49,372 bases of DNA from Labilibaculum sp041595635 (GTDB taxonomy: Bacteria > Bacteroidota > Bacteroidia > Bacteroidales > Marinifilaceae): the NCBI RefSeq assembly GCF_041595635.1, contig NZ_JBFHJW010000026.1:1-49372 (forward strand). Reading direction: 5' to 3'. Shown here one piece after another: positions 26,317 through 33,066 of this stretch. Each line of letters starts with the position of its first letter. Position 1 is the first letter of the stretch. The notes beneath the pieces are model-generated. The model worked only from the letters and a program-made list of their open reading frames with translations, was not told the DNA's origin and did not search any database. Position numbers and translations under genes: made by a program.

Positions 26317-27537
26317 ATGGACAAAAAAAGAACCATATTATCTGTTGACGATTCACCAATTAATAATAAATTAATTGAAGCTTACTTTAGACGAGACTAT
26401 ACTGTCATTTCAAAAGAAGGAGGCCAACAAGCTCTTGATTGGCTAAACGATAACATTCCTGATGTTATACTTCTTGACATTATGATGCCGGTTATGGACG
26501 GAATAGAAGTTCTGGAAAAAATCCAAGCAGTAGAAAGATTGAAAGAGATTCCAGTAATTATGGTTTCGGCTAAAACCGAAATGGATTCTATCAAAGCTAC
26601 ATTGAATCTTGGTGCTCAAGACTATGTGAAAAAACCAATTGACTTTACTGAACTTCAAACCAAGGTGTTAATTGCTTTTCAAATTAATGAGCAAAAGCAA
26701 GAAATTTCGAAATACAAATCATATTACGACATTCACCAAGGAATGATTCACGCTGGTAGAATTCAAAGATCTATTCTTCCTGATGCGGAAAATTTTAGAA
26801 GATTATTCTCTAAATCCTTTATTCTAAATCTTCCTAAACATGTTGTAAGTGGTGATTTTTATTGGATTCAACAGAATTTCAACAGGAAAAATATTGGCTT
26901 ATTTGATTGTACTGGACATGGAGTGCCCGCTGCAATGCTGACAATAATGGGACAAATGGAACTGCATACTCTTTCTCAAAATGGAAATGAGCTTCATGCA
27001 GAACATGTATTCCCGCTCCTAAGTAAAAAATTCAGTCGCATTCTAAACACATCGGGCGACACTTACACACAATACGATGGAATGGATGGACTCTTTTGCT
27101 CTATCTACTCTCAAGAAAATGTATTGGAATTTTGTGGGGCCAAAAGAGCATTAGTTATCCTTAGAAAAACATCAGAGCCACTAAAATGCGACAATCAGTT
27201 GATTACAGCTAAAGACAGCAACGATGAATATTCCCTGTTCGAGGTTCCTGGCAATCGTCATTCAATCAGTAAAGAGTCAGAATTTGCTGAATTCACAACA
27301 AAAAAGATTGAAATACAAAATGGAGACAGAATTTTCTTATATTCCGATGGAATCACTGATCAACTTGGTGGACAACAGCAAAAAACCATCAAAAAGAAAC
27401 AGTTCTATGAAAAACTGCTAAAAATACAGGGCAAATCAATTAATCTGCAAAAATCAGATATCTTTAATTGGTTTGAAAGCTGGAAAGAAAATAATGAGCA
27501 AACCGATGATATCTTGATTATTGGAATTGAACTTTAA
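26317..27537 (+). CDS. Response regulator with PP2C-type (SpoIIE) serine phosphatase output
   Basis: A 406-residue cytosolic protein read from the ATG at 26317; a TTG at 26275 is in frame but would extend through the preceding hairpin. Residues 5-125 are a receiver domain with the acidic pair Asp11/Asp12, phospho-acceptor Asp54 (ILLDIMMPVMDG), Ser84 and Lys106. Residues ~170-406 are a SpoIIE/RsbU-type PPM phosphatase with its metal-binding motifs kept: VSGDFY, GLFDCTGHGVPAAM, LYSDGITDQ and TDDILIIG. Phosphorylation of the receiver should turn the phosphatase on, which would dephosphorylate a STAS-type or SiaC-type protein. Targets are not shown by position. The gene's stop codon interlocks with that of the converging helicase gene. 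Confidence 0.92.
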   Translation: MDKKRTILSVDDSPINNKLIEAYFRRDYTVISKEGGQQALDWLNDNIPDVILLDIMMPVMDGIEVLEKIQAVERLKEIPVIMVSAKTEMDSIKATLNLGAQDYVKKPIDFTELQTKVLIAFQINEQKQEISKYKSYYDIHQGMIHAGRIQRSILPDAENFRRLFSKSFILNLPKHVVSGDFYWIQQNFNRKNIGLFDCTGHGVPAAMLTIMGQMELHTLSQNGNELHAEHVFPLLSKKFSRILNTSGDTYTQYDGMDGLFCSIYSQENVLEFCGAKRALVILRKTSEPLKCDNQLITAKDSNDEYSLFEVPGNRHSISKESEFAEFTTKKIEIQNGDRIFLYSDGITDQLGGQQQKTIKKKQFYEKLLKIQGKSINLQKSDIFNWFESWKENNEQTDDILIIGIEL

Positions 27538-28967
27538 AACTCCCCTTCGTTGGGAAAAAATTCTTTCTTAAAATTAACCAAAAACAGCTTATCGGTGGCA
27601 CGTGTAACTGCTGTGTATAACCATCGGTAATATTCAGGAGTTAACAATTCATCTGTAAGATATCCCTGATCAATAAATACAGATTTCCATTGTCCCCCCT
27701 GAGCTTTGTGACAGGTGACAGCATAAGAAAATTTCACTTGCAGAGCATTAAAAAATTTATTGTCCCGGACTTTTTCATAGCGTTTCTTCTTCGATCGAAT
27801 GTCCGCATAATCTTCCGCAATTTTAAAAAAGAGTTTCTTATTTTCTTCATAACCAAGCGATGCACTCTCGATATCCAGAGTATCCAATAGAATTAAAGTG
27901 TCAATCTCAACATCCTTATAGTCGGGAAAACGAATGGTAATTTCGGCATAACGAAAACCATACATCTCTGTATACCTGTGTATCCTCACAATTTCCACAA
28001 TATCGCCATTGGCAATAAAATCCATATCTTTAATATCCTTAGCCCAAAAATAGTTGTTCTTAACCACCATTAAATAGTCTCCGTTGGAAATCTCTTCCTC
28101 CCGATACAATACTGTATTTCGAATTCCTTGATTGAATTTATTAGCTCTTTTATTAGATCGACTGATTACAATGGTTTCCTCCAATCCAAATTCAGAATGA
28201 GCATTGGAGATTTCATCTATCAATTCCGCACCACCGATTCTTTTTATATCAGGGAAATTTTCTGTAGCCAAAGCTGGAAAGCCGGTTCTTTCATCGTTTA
28301 ACATGGCTCTTAAACTAGTTGCATTCATTAAAATTCCTGACTCCTGATTTTGTCGAACCACCTGAGTTAATACTACCTCCTGAACCGAAACATTATAAGA
28401 TGATTCCAACTCCTCTGGATCAAGAGCAGGACTTATGTCGAGTCCAATGGGTGGCAACTGAGCGGTATCACCTATTAAAATCAATCGACAATTTTTCGCT
28501 GAAAAAACATACTGCATCAAATCATCGAGCAATCGTCCCGATCCAAAAACCGATGCTTCAGCCGAGTAGTTTGAAATCATAGAAGCCTCATCAACTAAAA
28601 AAACAGTATTTGGAGTTAAATTTCTATCCATAGCAAACACCCCAAATTCGTCGCTAAGTGATTTTTGTCGATAAATTTTTTTATGAATTGTAAAAGCCGA
28701 CTTTTTAGAATAATGAGAAAGAACTTTAGCCGCTCTTCCCGTAGGAGCCAGAAGAACAGTATTTAGTTTCATTCTATCTAAAACAGTCACCAAAGCACTT
28801 ACTAAAGTGGTTTTTCCTGTACCAGCATACCCCTTCAATAGAAATACTCCATCTCCCTCATTACTAGTCACATATTCCGACAAGCCGTTTATTGCTCTTT
28901 GCTGATCGTCCGTTGGATCGAAATTTAGGCAATCCTTTATCATTGAAGCAATATGATTTTTTAACAT
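27534..28967 (-). CDS. RecD2/Pif1-like ATP-dependent DNA helicase (superfamily 1B)
   Basis: A 477-residue cytosolic helicase. Motif I is LKGYAGTGKTTLV (Walker A, ~44-56), motif II FLVDEASMIS, motif III LIGDTAQLPPIG, the Q/R-rich VVRQNQESG, the motif V/VI-like TCHKAQGGQWKSV and WLYTAVTRATDKLF. A central ~100-residue insertion (an SH3-like part) fits the RecD2-like form. It lacks the N-terminal extension of full RecD, so it is a stand-alone, short member whose exact role (repair or replication restart) is unknown. It converges on the PP2C gene and shares the four-base overlap at 27534-27537. Confidence 0.9.
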   Translation of the reverse strand: MLKNHIASMIKDCLNFDPTDDQQRAINGLSEYVTSNEGDGVFLLKGYAGTGKTTLVSALVTVLDRMKLNTVLLAPTGRAAKVLSHYSKKSAFTIHKKIYRQKSLSDEFGVFAMDRNLTPNTVFLVDEASMISNYSAEASVFGSGRLLDDLMQYVFSAKNCRLILIGDTAQLPPIGLDISPALDPEELESSYNVSVQEVVLTQVVRQNQESGILMNATSLRAMLNDERTGFPALATENFPDIKRIGGAELIDEISNAHSEFGLEETIVISRSNKRANKFNQGIRNTVLYREEEISNGDYLMVVKNNYFWAKDIKDMDFIANGDIVEIVRIHRYTEMYGFRYAEITIRFPDYKDVEIDTLILLDTLDIESASLGYEENKKLFFKIAEDYADIRSKKKRYEKVRDNKFFNALQVKFSYAVTCHKAQGGQWKSVFIDQGYLTDELLTPEYYRWLYTAVTRATDKLFLVNFKKEFFPNEGEF

Positions 28968-29015
28968 TTCTGATAATTTTATGGGCTAGAAAAATAGCCA
29001 AATAGATTTTTTTTT

Positions 29016-29023
29016 TAAATTTG
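29016..29023 (+). promoter_or_regulatory. -7 promoter element of the pseudopilin-like/DUF3822/rsmD operon
   Basis: TAAATTTG, a full TAnnTTTG match, 32 bases before the ATG. No -33 TTTG at the usual spacing. Confidence 0.45.
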
Positions 29024-29055
29024 CATTCAAACTTACACAAACTAATAAGAATAAA

Positions 29056-29697
29056 ATGAAAAAAGTCTTTCAAATCGTACTTGCCATTGCCATTGTTGCA
29101 CTTGCTTATTTGAGCTACCAAAGCATTATGAAACCTATTGAATTTGGTAAAATCAAAAATCAAAGATACGATAGAATAATTGAACAGTTGAAAGATATCC
29201 GTAAGGCTCAAGGTGCGTACAAAGACGTTTATGGTAAATATACCGGAAGTTTTGATACTTTAATTCAATTCATCAAAACTGATTCAATGCCTTTGGTTAA
29301 ATCAATTGGATCGTTAACTGATGAGCAAGTTGAAGCTGGTATGACTGAAAAAGAAGCTGTTAAAAAAGGATTCATTACTCGTGATACTATTATGATTTCA
29401 GCTCTTGATACTGTTTTTGGAAAAGAATATCCAATTGAAAATTTGCGCTATGTTCCATTTACGAAAGGACAATATCAATTTAAATTGGGTTCTGGTGTTT
29501 TCGTAACAGGTTCTAATGTAAAAGTTCAAGTTTTTGAAGCAAGAGTATCGAATATGGATATCTTTGCAGACATTATGGATGAATATCGTGAAGAAATCCT
29601 TGAAGAAAACGGTAATCGTAAACGTTTAAATAAATATCCTGGACTTATGGTTGGATCGCTTGAGGAAGCAAACAACAATGCCGGTAACTGGGAATAA
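29056..29697 (+). CDS. Pseudopilin-like membrane-anchored protein of unknown function
   Basis: A 213-residue protein with one hydrophobic helix (residues 4-24) then a long helix and a globular C-terminal part. The segment QRYDRIIEQLKDIRKAQGAYKDVYGKYTGSFDTLIQFI resembles the N-terminal helix and first turn of a type II secretion pseudopilin (e.g. ...IRxALxxYrxxxGrYP...), but no prepilin peptidase site (G-F/M followed by TLIE) precedes the helix, so it is probably not processed. The C-terminal half is strand-rich. It is the first gene of an operon with DUF3822 and rsmD, an arrangement I associate with Bacteroidota. Function unknown. Confidence 0.8.
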   Translation: MKKVFQIVLAIAIVALAYLSYQSIMKPIEFGKIKNQRYDRIIEQLKDIRKAQGAYKDVYGKYTGSFDTLIQFIKTDSMPLVKSIGSLTDEQVEAGMTEKEAVKKGFITRDTIMISALDTVFGKEYPIENLRYVPFTKGQYQFKLGSGVFVTGSNVKVQVFEARVSNMDIFADIMDEYREEILEENGNRKRLNKYPGLMVGSLEEANNNAGNWE

Positions 29698-29712
29698 TTA
29701 TACAATTGATTT

Positions 29713-30561
29713 ATGGACGAACTTGTATTTGTTGATTCAACATTTGATACAAACAAAACAAAAGAATACACTCTATCCATCCAGCTTGGCCTGGATGGAT
29801 TTTCTTTTTCTATAGTGAATAAACTTAAGAAATGCATTGCATTGAATCGCTTTATTTCTTTTCAAAAGAGTAGTGATAATCAACCTCTTGCATCCTTCAC
29901 CGAAATAGTTAGAAACAACAAAATCTTAAATCTAGATTTCGAGGAAATCCTTCTTCAATGGATATCTAATAAACAATTAATTATTCCCTCTGATTTTTTC
30001 AGCGAAGATTTCGCTTACGAGAGTTTTCAACTATCCCACAGTTTGGCCGAAAATGAAAGCCTGCTTTGGAATGAAATTTCAGAATTAAATGCCTGGCTTG
30101 TTTTCTCAATGCCAAATGACATCAAAGAGTTTGTTCATTCCCACTTTAGCGCTTGCCAGCTATTTCATCATAGTTTTCCTTTTTATAGAAAAGCTTTGAG
30201 TCAAAAACCTGCTGAAGTTCATCCTCCAGTGTATGTAAATATTCAAAACAATTTTTTCCATGTCATCATACCCGATCGCAACGGAAAACATTTTATAAAT
30301 ACATTTAGCTATACTGCCGATTCCGATTTAGCCTACTACATTCTCAATATCTATAAACAACAAAAATTGAATAATGAGAGAAGTAAGCTGATTGTAGATG
30401 GTTTCATTCAGAAAGACAGTAAAGTGATTTTATTGCTGAAAAAATACTTAGGGCAGGTTGAACTTAAAACACTTCCCTTGGAGTATCAGGTAAACAATCA
30501 AATTACACCAAAGGAATACAACCAATTCATTAACCTTTTAAATTTATCCAAGTGCGAATAG
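29713..30561 (+). CDS. DUF3822 family protein
   Basis: A 282-residue cytosolic protein of the Bacteroidota-specific family DUF3822, recognised by the opening (two strands around LSIQLGLDGFSFSIVN), the position between a membrane protein and rsmD, and the overall length. It has an ASKHA-like (actin/hexokinase fold) look: two similar halves, with the second starting YVNIQNNFFHVIIPD. The family's biochemical role is not known to me. It begins 15 bases after the previous gene and overlaps the rsmD start by ten bases, so the three are translationally coupled. Confidence 0.85.
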   Translation: MDELVFVDSTFDTNKTKEYTLSIQLGLDGFSFSIVNKLKKCIALNRFISFQKSSDNQPLASFTEIVRNNKILNLDFEEILLQWISNKQLIIPSDFFSEDFAYESFQLSHSLAENESLLWNEISELNAWLVFSMPNDIKEFVHSHFSACQLFHHSFPFYRKALSQKPAEVHPPVYVNIQNNFFHVIIPDRNGKHFINTFSYTADSDLAYYILNIYKQQKLNNERSKLIVDGFIQKDSKVILLLKKYLGQVELKTLPLEYQVNNQITPKEYNQFINLLNLSKCE

Positions 30562-31100
30562 TCAGTGGAACTCATAAAGGAAGAAGAATCAGTCCGGATA
30601 AAAATTTTAAGGCTCGTCCAACAACCGATTTTGCAAAGGAAAACCTCTTTAATGTACTAAACAACATCATCGATTTCGAGGATTTAAATGTTTTGGACCT
30701 TTTTAGTGGTACCGGAGGCATTAGCTATGAATTTGCCTCTAGAGGAGCTAAAAGAGTCATGAGTGTTGAAAAAAATCACAGTCACTTCTCCTTCATCCAA
30801 AAAACCATTCAAGAATTAAAATTCGAACAAATTCAGGTCATTAAATCTGATGTTTTTAGATTCCTAAGAAATTACAGTCAAAAGTTTGATGTGATTTTTG
30901 CCGATCCTCCCTTCGACATGAAATCCTTCGAAACGATTCCTAAACTAGTTTTCGAAAAAGAACTACTCAGCGAAAATGGCATTTTAATTCTGGAACACGG
31001 TTCTACAAATGATTTTGGCACTCATCCCAACTTCATCGAGAAAAGAAGCTATGGAAGTGTAAACTTCACTTTCTTTAAGAAGCACAAAGAACAAGAATAA
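30552..31100 (+). CDS. rsmD: 16S rRNA (guanine966-N2)-methyltransferase RsmD
   Basis: A 182-residue class I methyltransferase starting at the GTG at 30552: MRIVSGTHKGRRI is the standard N-terminus of RsmD, so the unusual start is right and overlaps the DUF3822 stop by ten bases. Motif I DLFSGTGGISYEFASRGA and the catalytic motif FADPPF (usually DPPY/DPPF) are present. It methylates guanine 966 in 16S rRNA during 30S assembly. Length is normal. An A/T-only hairpin follows after a few bases. Confidence 0.93.
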   Translation: MRIVSGTHKGRRISPDKNFKARPTTDFAKENLFNVLNNIIDFEDLNVLDLFSGTGGISYEFASRGAKRVMSVEKNHSHFSFIQKTIQELKFEQIQVIKSDVFRFLRNYSQKFDVIFADPPFDMKSFETIPKLVFEKELLSENGILILEHGSTNDFGTHPNFIEKRSYGSVNFTFFKKHKEQE

Positions 31101-31105
31101 ATCTT

Positions 31106-31131
31106 TCTAAAAAAAATGCTTTTTTTTTAGA
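31106..31131 (+). terminator. A/T hairpin after rsmD, weak terminator
   Basis: TCTAAAAAAAA and TTTTTTTTAGA pair around a four-base loop. It has only one G-C pair, so its strength is doubtful. Confidence 0.4.
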
Positions 31132-31204
31132 TCCGTAACACGCTCAAAACCCCTGTTTTACTACCACAAAGAAGAATTATGAACAAAAAAAAAAGAGCCA
31201 GATA

Positions 31205-31234
31205 TTGCAAGTAAGAAAACTTGCATTATCTTTG
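31205..31234 (+). promoter_or_regulatory. Promoter of the tRNA-Asp array
   Basis: TTG at 31205-31207, 19 bases, then TATCTTTG at 31227-31234: a full match to the Bacteroidota TTG-N19-TAnnTTTG promoter. It lies 17 bases before the first tRNA. No comparable element precedes copies 2-4, so all four are probably one transcript. Confidence 0.8.
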
Positions 31235-31251
31235 CATCGCAATCAAAAAAA

Positions 31252-31325
31252 GGTTTGGTAGTTCAGTTGGTTAGAATACATGCCTGTCACGCATGGGGTC
31301 GCGAGTTCGAGTCTCGTCCAGACCG
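31252..31325 (+). tRNA. tRNA-Asp (GTC), copy 1
   Basis: 74 bases folding into a full cloverleaf: acceptor arms GGTTTGG/CCAGACC with one G-U, D stem GTTC/GAAT, anticodon stem CATGC/GCATG with loop CTGTCAC (anticodon GTC), T stem GCGAG/CTCGT. The discriminator is G. The next bases are CTA, so CCA is not encoded in this copy. Confidence 0.97.
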
Positions 31326-31396
31326 CTAAAAAGAAAAAGTTCTTTGCACTATTTTTGATTTGTATTTCTTTTTTTTAAGGAAATTTAATATATTTT

Positions 31397-31470
31397 GGTT
31401 TGGTAGTTCAGTTGGTTAGAATACATGCCTGTCACGCATGGGGTCGCGAGTTCGAGTCTCGTCCAGACCG
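31397..31470 (+). tRNA. tRNA-Asp (GTC), copy 2
   Basis: Same 74-base sequence as copy 1, anticodon GTC; here the discriminator is followed by CCA. Confidence 0.97.
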
Positions 31471-31527
31471 CCAAAAATAGAGTTTTGAATTGACACTCTT
31501 AAAAAAAAACAAATCGTTGAATATTTT

Positions 31528-31601
31528 GGTCTGGTAGTTCAGTTGGTTAGAATACATGCCTGTCACGCATGGGGTCGCGAGTTCGAGTCTCGTCCAGACC
31601 G
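31528..31601 (+). tRNA. tRNA-Asp (GTC), copy 3
   Basis: As copy 2 except one base in the acceptor arm (GGTCTGG), which turns a G-U pair into G-C. Followed by CCA. Confidence 0.97.
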
Positions 31602-31657
31602 CCAAAAGTAGAGTTTTGATTTGATACTCTTAAAAGAAACAAATCGTTGAATATTTT

Positions 31658-31731
31658 GGTTTGGTAGTTCAGTTGGTTAGAATACATGCCTGTCACGCAT
31701 GGGGTCGCGAGTTCGAGTCTCGTCCAGACCG
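31658..31731 (+). tRNA. tRNA-Asp (GTC), copy 4
   Basis: Identical to copy 2, anticodon GTC, followed by CCA. A terminator hairpin follows after 12 bases. Confidence 0.97.
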
Positions 31732-31743
31732 CCAAAATAGTAG

Positions 31744-31777
31744 AAGCCTTTGATTCTTTTGAGTCGAAGGCTTTTTT
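31744..31777 (+). terminator. Terminator of the tRNA-Asp array
   Basis: Thirteen-base stem (AAGCCTTTGATTC with GAGTCGAAGGCTT, two G-U) with a TTTT loop, followed by a run of T. Placed directly after the last tRNA. Confidence 0.9.
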
Positions 31778-32133
31778 ACTTCTCACAAAAACTGAAAAAT
31801 ACCAACGCATTTTTAGAAGCTCTCCTGCAATAAAAACACAACAAAAACACAATCCATATAAAACGGAATATTGGGATAGAGAAGCTCTAAAAATAGCTGC
31901 AAACTTTCCAAAATACCTAATACAGATTTGTGGCTCACTAATTCTGTTCACATCTAGTTTTAAAATAAATCTCTTTTCAATGAAAAATGAGAAAACGATT
32001 CTTTTTTGCTTTAGCAGATCATATCAAGCCAAGAGTTAAAAAAGAAGACAAGATTCGCAAAAACTTGGTCGCAAACACAAATTCAGTCAATTAAAATTCC
32101 TAAATTACTGATCAACAAACTAAAACATAGATT
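31778..32133. other. Intergenic stretch between tRNA array and DUF1338 gene
   Basis: 356 bases, A+T rich. Open frames cross it on both strands, but they begin or end inside the tRNA copies and are not believable genes. I see no promoter or repeat. Confidence 0.4.
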
Positions 32134-32943
32134 ATGCAACAGGAAATATTTAATCGACTTTGGAAAGAATATACCGCGCAAAATCCTTCAGCACAGCATA
32201 TTCATAACCTATTCACTAAAGAAAATGAAAATGTAATTAACGATCATGTAGCCTTTCGTACTTTTGATGATCCCAGAATGAACATTCAGGTTATCGCCAA
32301 AAAATTTCTGAAGGCTGGCTACCAATACGCAGGAGAATATGTATTTGAAGATAAACACCTAAAGGCAGTTCATCTGGAACATACAGATGAGAAAAATGCA
32401 CCTAGGGTATTCATATCAGAATTACTCCTTTCTGAATTTTCGAAAGAATTTCAAGCAACAATTAAAAAAAGACTGAATTCAGTTGGGAATGCCTATTATG
32501 CCGATCCTGATTTAATTTACAAAGGAAGTGTATGGGGAAAGCCTGTCTACGCTGATTACCAATTACTACGAAAAGAATCGGAATATGGAGCATGGCTATA
32601 TGTGCATGGATTTAGAGCAAATCACTTTACAGTAAGTATAAACGCTCTGCAAAAATTCAATAGCATTGAAATGGTGAATCAGTTTATCACAGACAATGGT
32701 TTTGAAATGAATTCTTCGGGCGGAAAAATTAAAGGAAGTCCCGAGAAATTACTCCAACAATCCTCTACCCTTTCAGAGCTCATAAAACTTGAATTTGAAG
32801 AAGGAATTTTCGAGATTCCAGCTTGTTTTTATGAATTTGCCATTCGCTATGCCGATGAAAATGGGGAATTGTTCTCTGGATTTATAGCAGCCAATGCCAA
32901 TAAAATTTTTGACAGTAGCAATTTCAGAGAAAAAATAAACTAA
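32134..32943 (+). CDS. DUF1338 protein, 2-oxoadipate dioxygenase/decarboxylase (HglS)-like
   Basis: A 269-residue cytosolic protein of the DUF1338 family (vicinal-oxygen-chelate fold), in which HglS/YdcJ is an Fe(II) enzyme converting 2-oxoadipate to 2-hydroxyglutarate in lysine breakdown. Three metal ligands can be matched: His38 (NDHVAFRTFDD), His164 (RANHFTVSI) and Glu234 (FYEFAIRY). The protein is shorter than HglS (about 460 residues), as are many Bacteroidota members, so the substrate may differ. No lysine-catabolism gene is adjacent. It stands alone and ends in a strong terminator. Confidence 0.85.
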   Translation: MQQEIFNRLWKEYTAQNPSAQHIHNLFTKENENVINDHVAFRTFDDPRMNIQVIAKKFLKAGYQYAGEYVFEDKHLKAVHLEHTDEKNAPRVFISELLLSEFSKEFQATIKKRLNSVGNAYYADPDLIYKGSVWGKPVYADYQLLRKESEYGAWLYVHGFRANHFTVSINALQKFNSIEMVNQFITDNGFEMNSSGGKIKGSPEKLLQQSSTLSELIKLEFEEGIFEIPACFYEFAIRYADENGELFSGFIAANANKIFDSSNFREKIN

Positions 32944-32963
32944 ACATATTCCTGGTTTTATTT

Positions 32964-32997
32964 GCCCGTCCAAACAAATTTGTTTGGACGGGCTTTT
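32964..32997 (+). terminator. Terminator of the DUF1338 gene
   Basis: Perfect 15-base arms (GCCCGTCCAAACAAA with its complement) with no extra loop bases beyond the A/T centre, followed by TTTT. Confidence 0.92.
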
Positions 32998-33066
32998 CTG
33001 TAATTATCTTTCTATTATTGATATAAACTTTTAACTTTACCCTTCCATTGAACTCAAATACAAAAC

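Larger units (their letters stand above)
31471..31731 (+). repeat. Tandem repeat of tRNA-Asp with its spacer
   Basis: The spacers after copies 2 and 3 are near-identical: each has CCAAAA, then TAGAGTTTTGA, ACTCTTAAAA, and ends CAAATCGTTGAATATTTTGG before the next tRNA. The repeating unit is about 130 bases (tRNA plus ~57-base spacer), so copies 3 and 4 arose by tandem duplication of the unit. The longer, different spacer after copy 1 does not share it. Confidence 0.85.

Noticed and set aside
31547..31951. Minus-strand frame across tRNA copies 3 and 4 containing DETRTRDPMRDRHVF
   Set aside because: This is the antisense of tRNA-Asp, a known source of spurious proteins. It repeats with each tRNA copy and has no start or promoter of its own.
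31686..32039. Plus-strand 117-codon frame starting inside tRNA copy 4
   Set aside because: It begins inside a tRNA, crosses the terminator at 31744-31777, and shows no domain, signal or conserved pattern.
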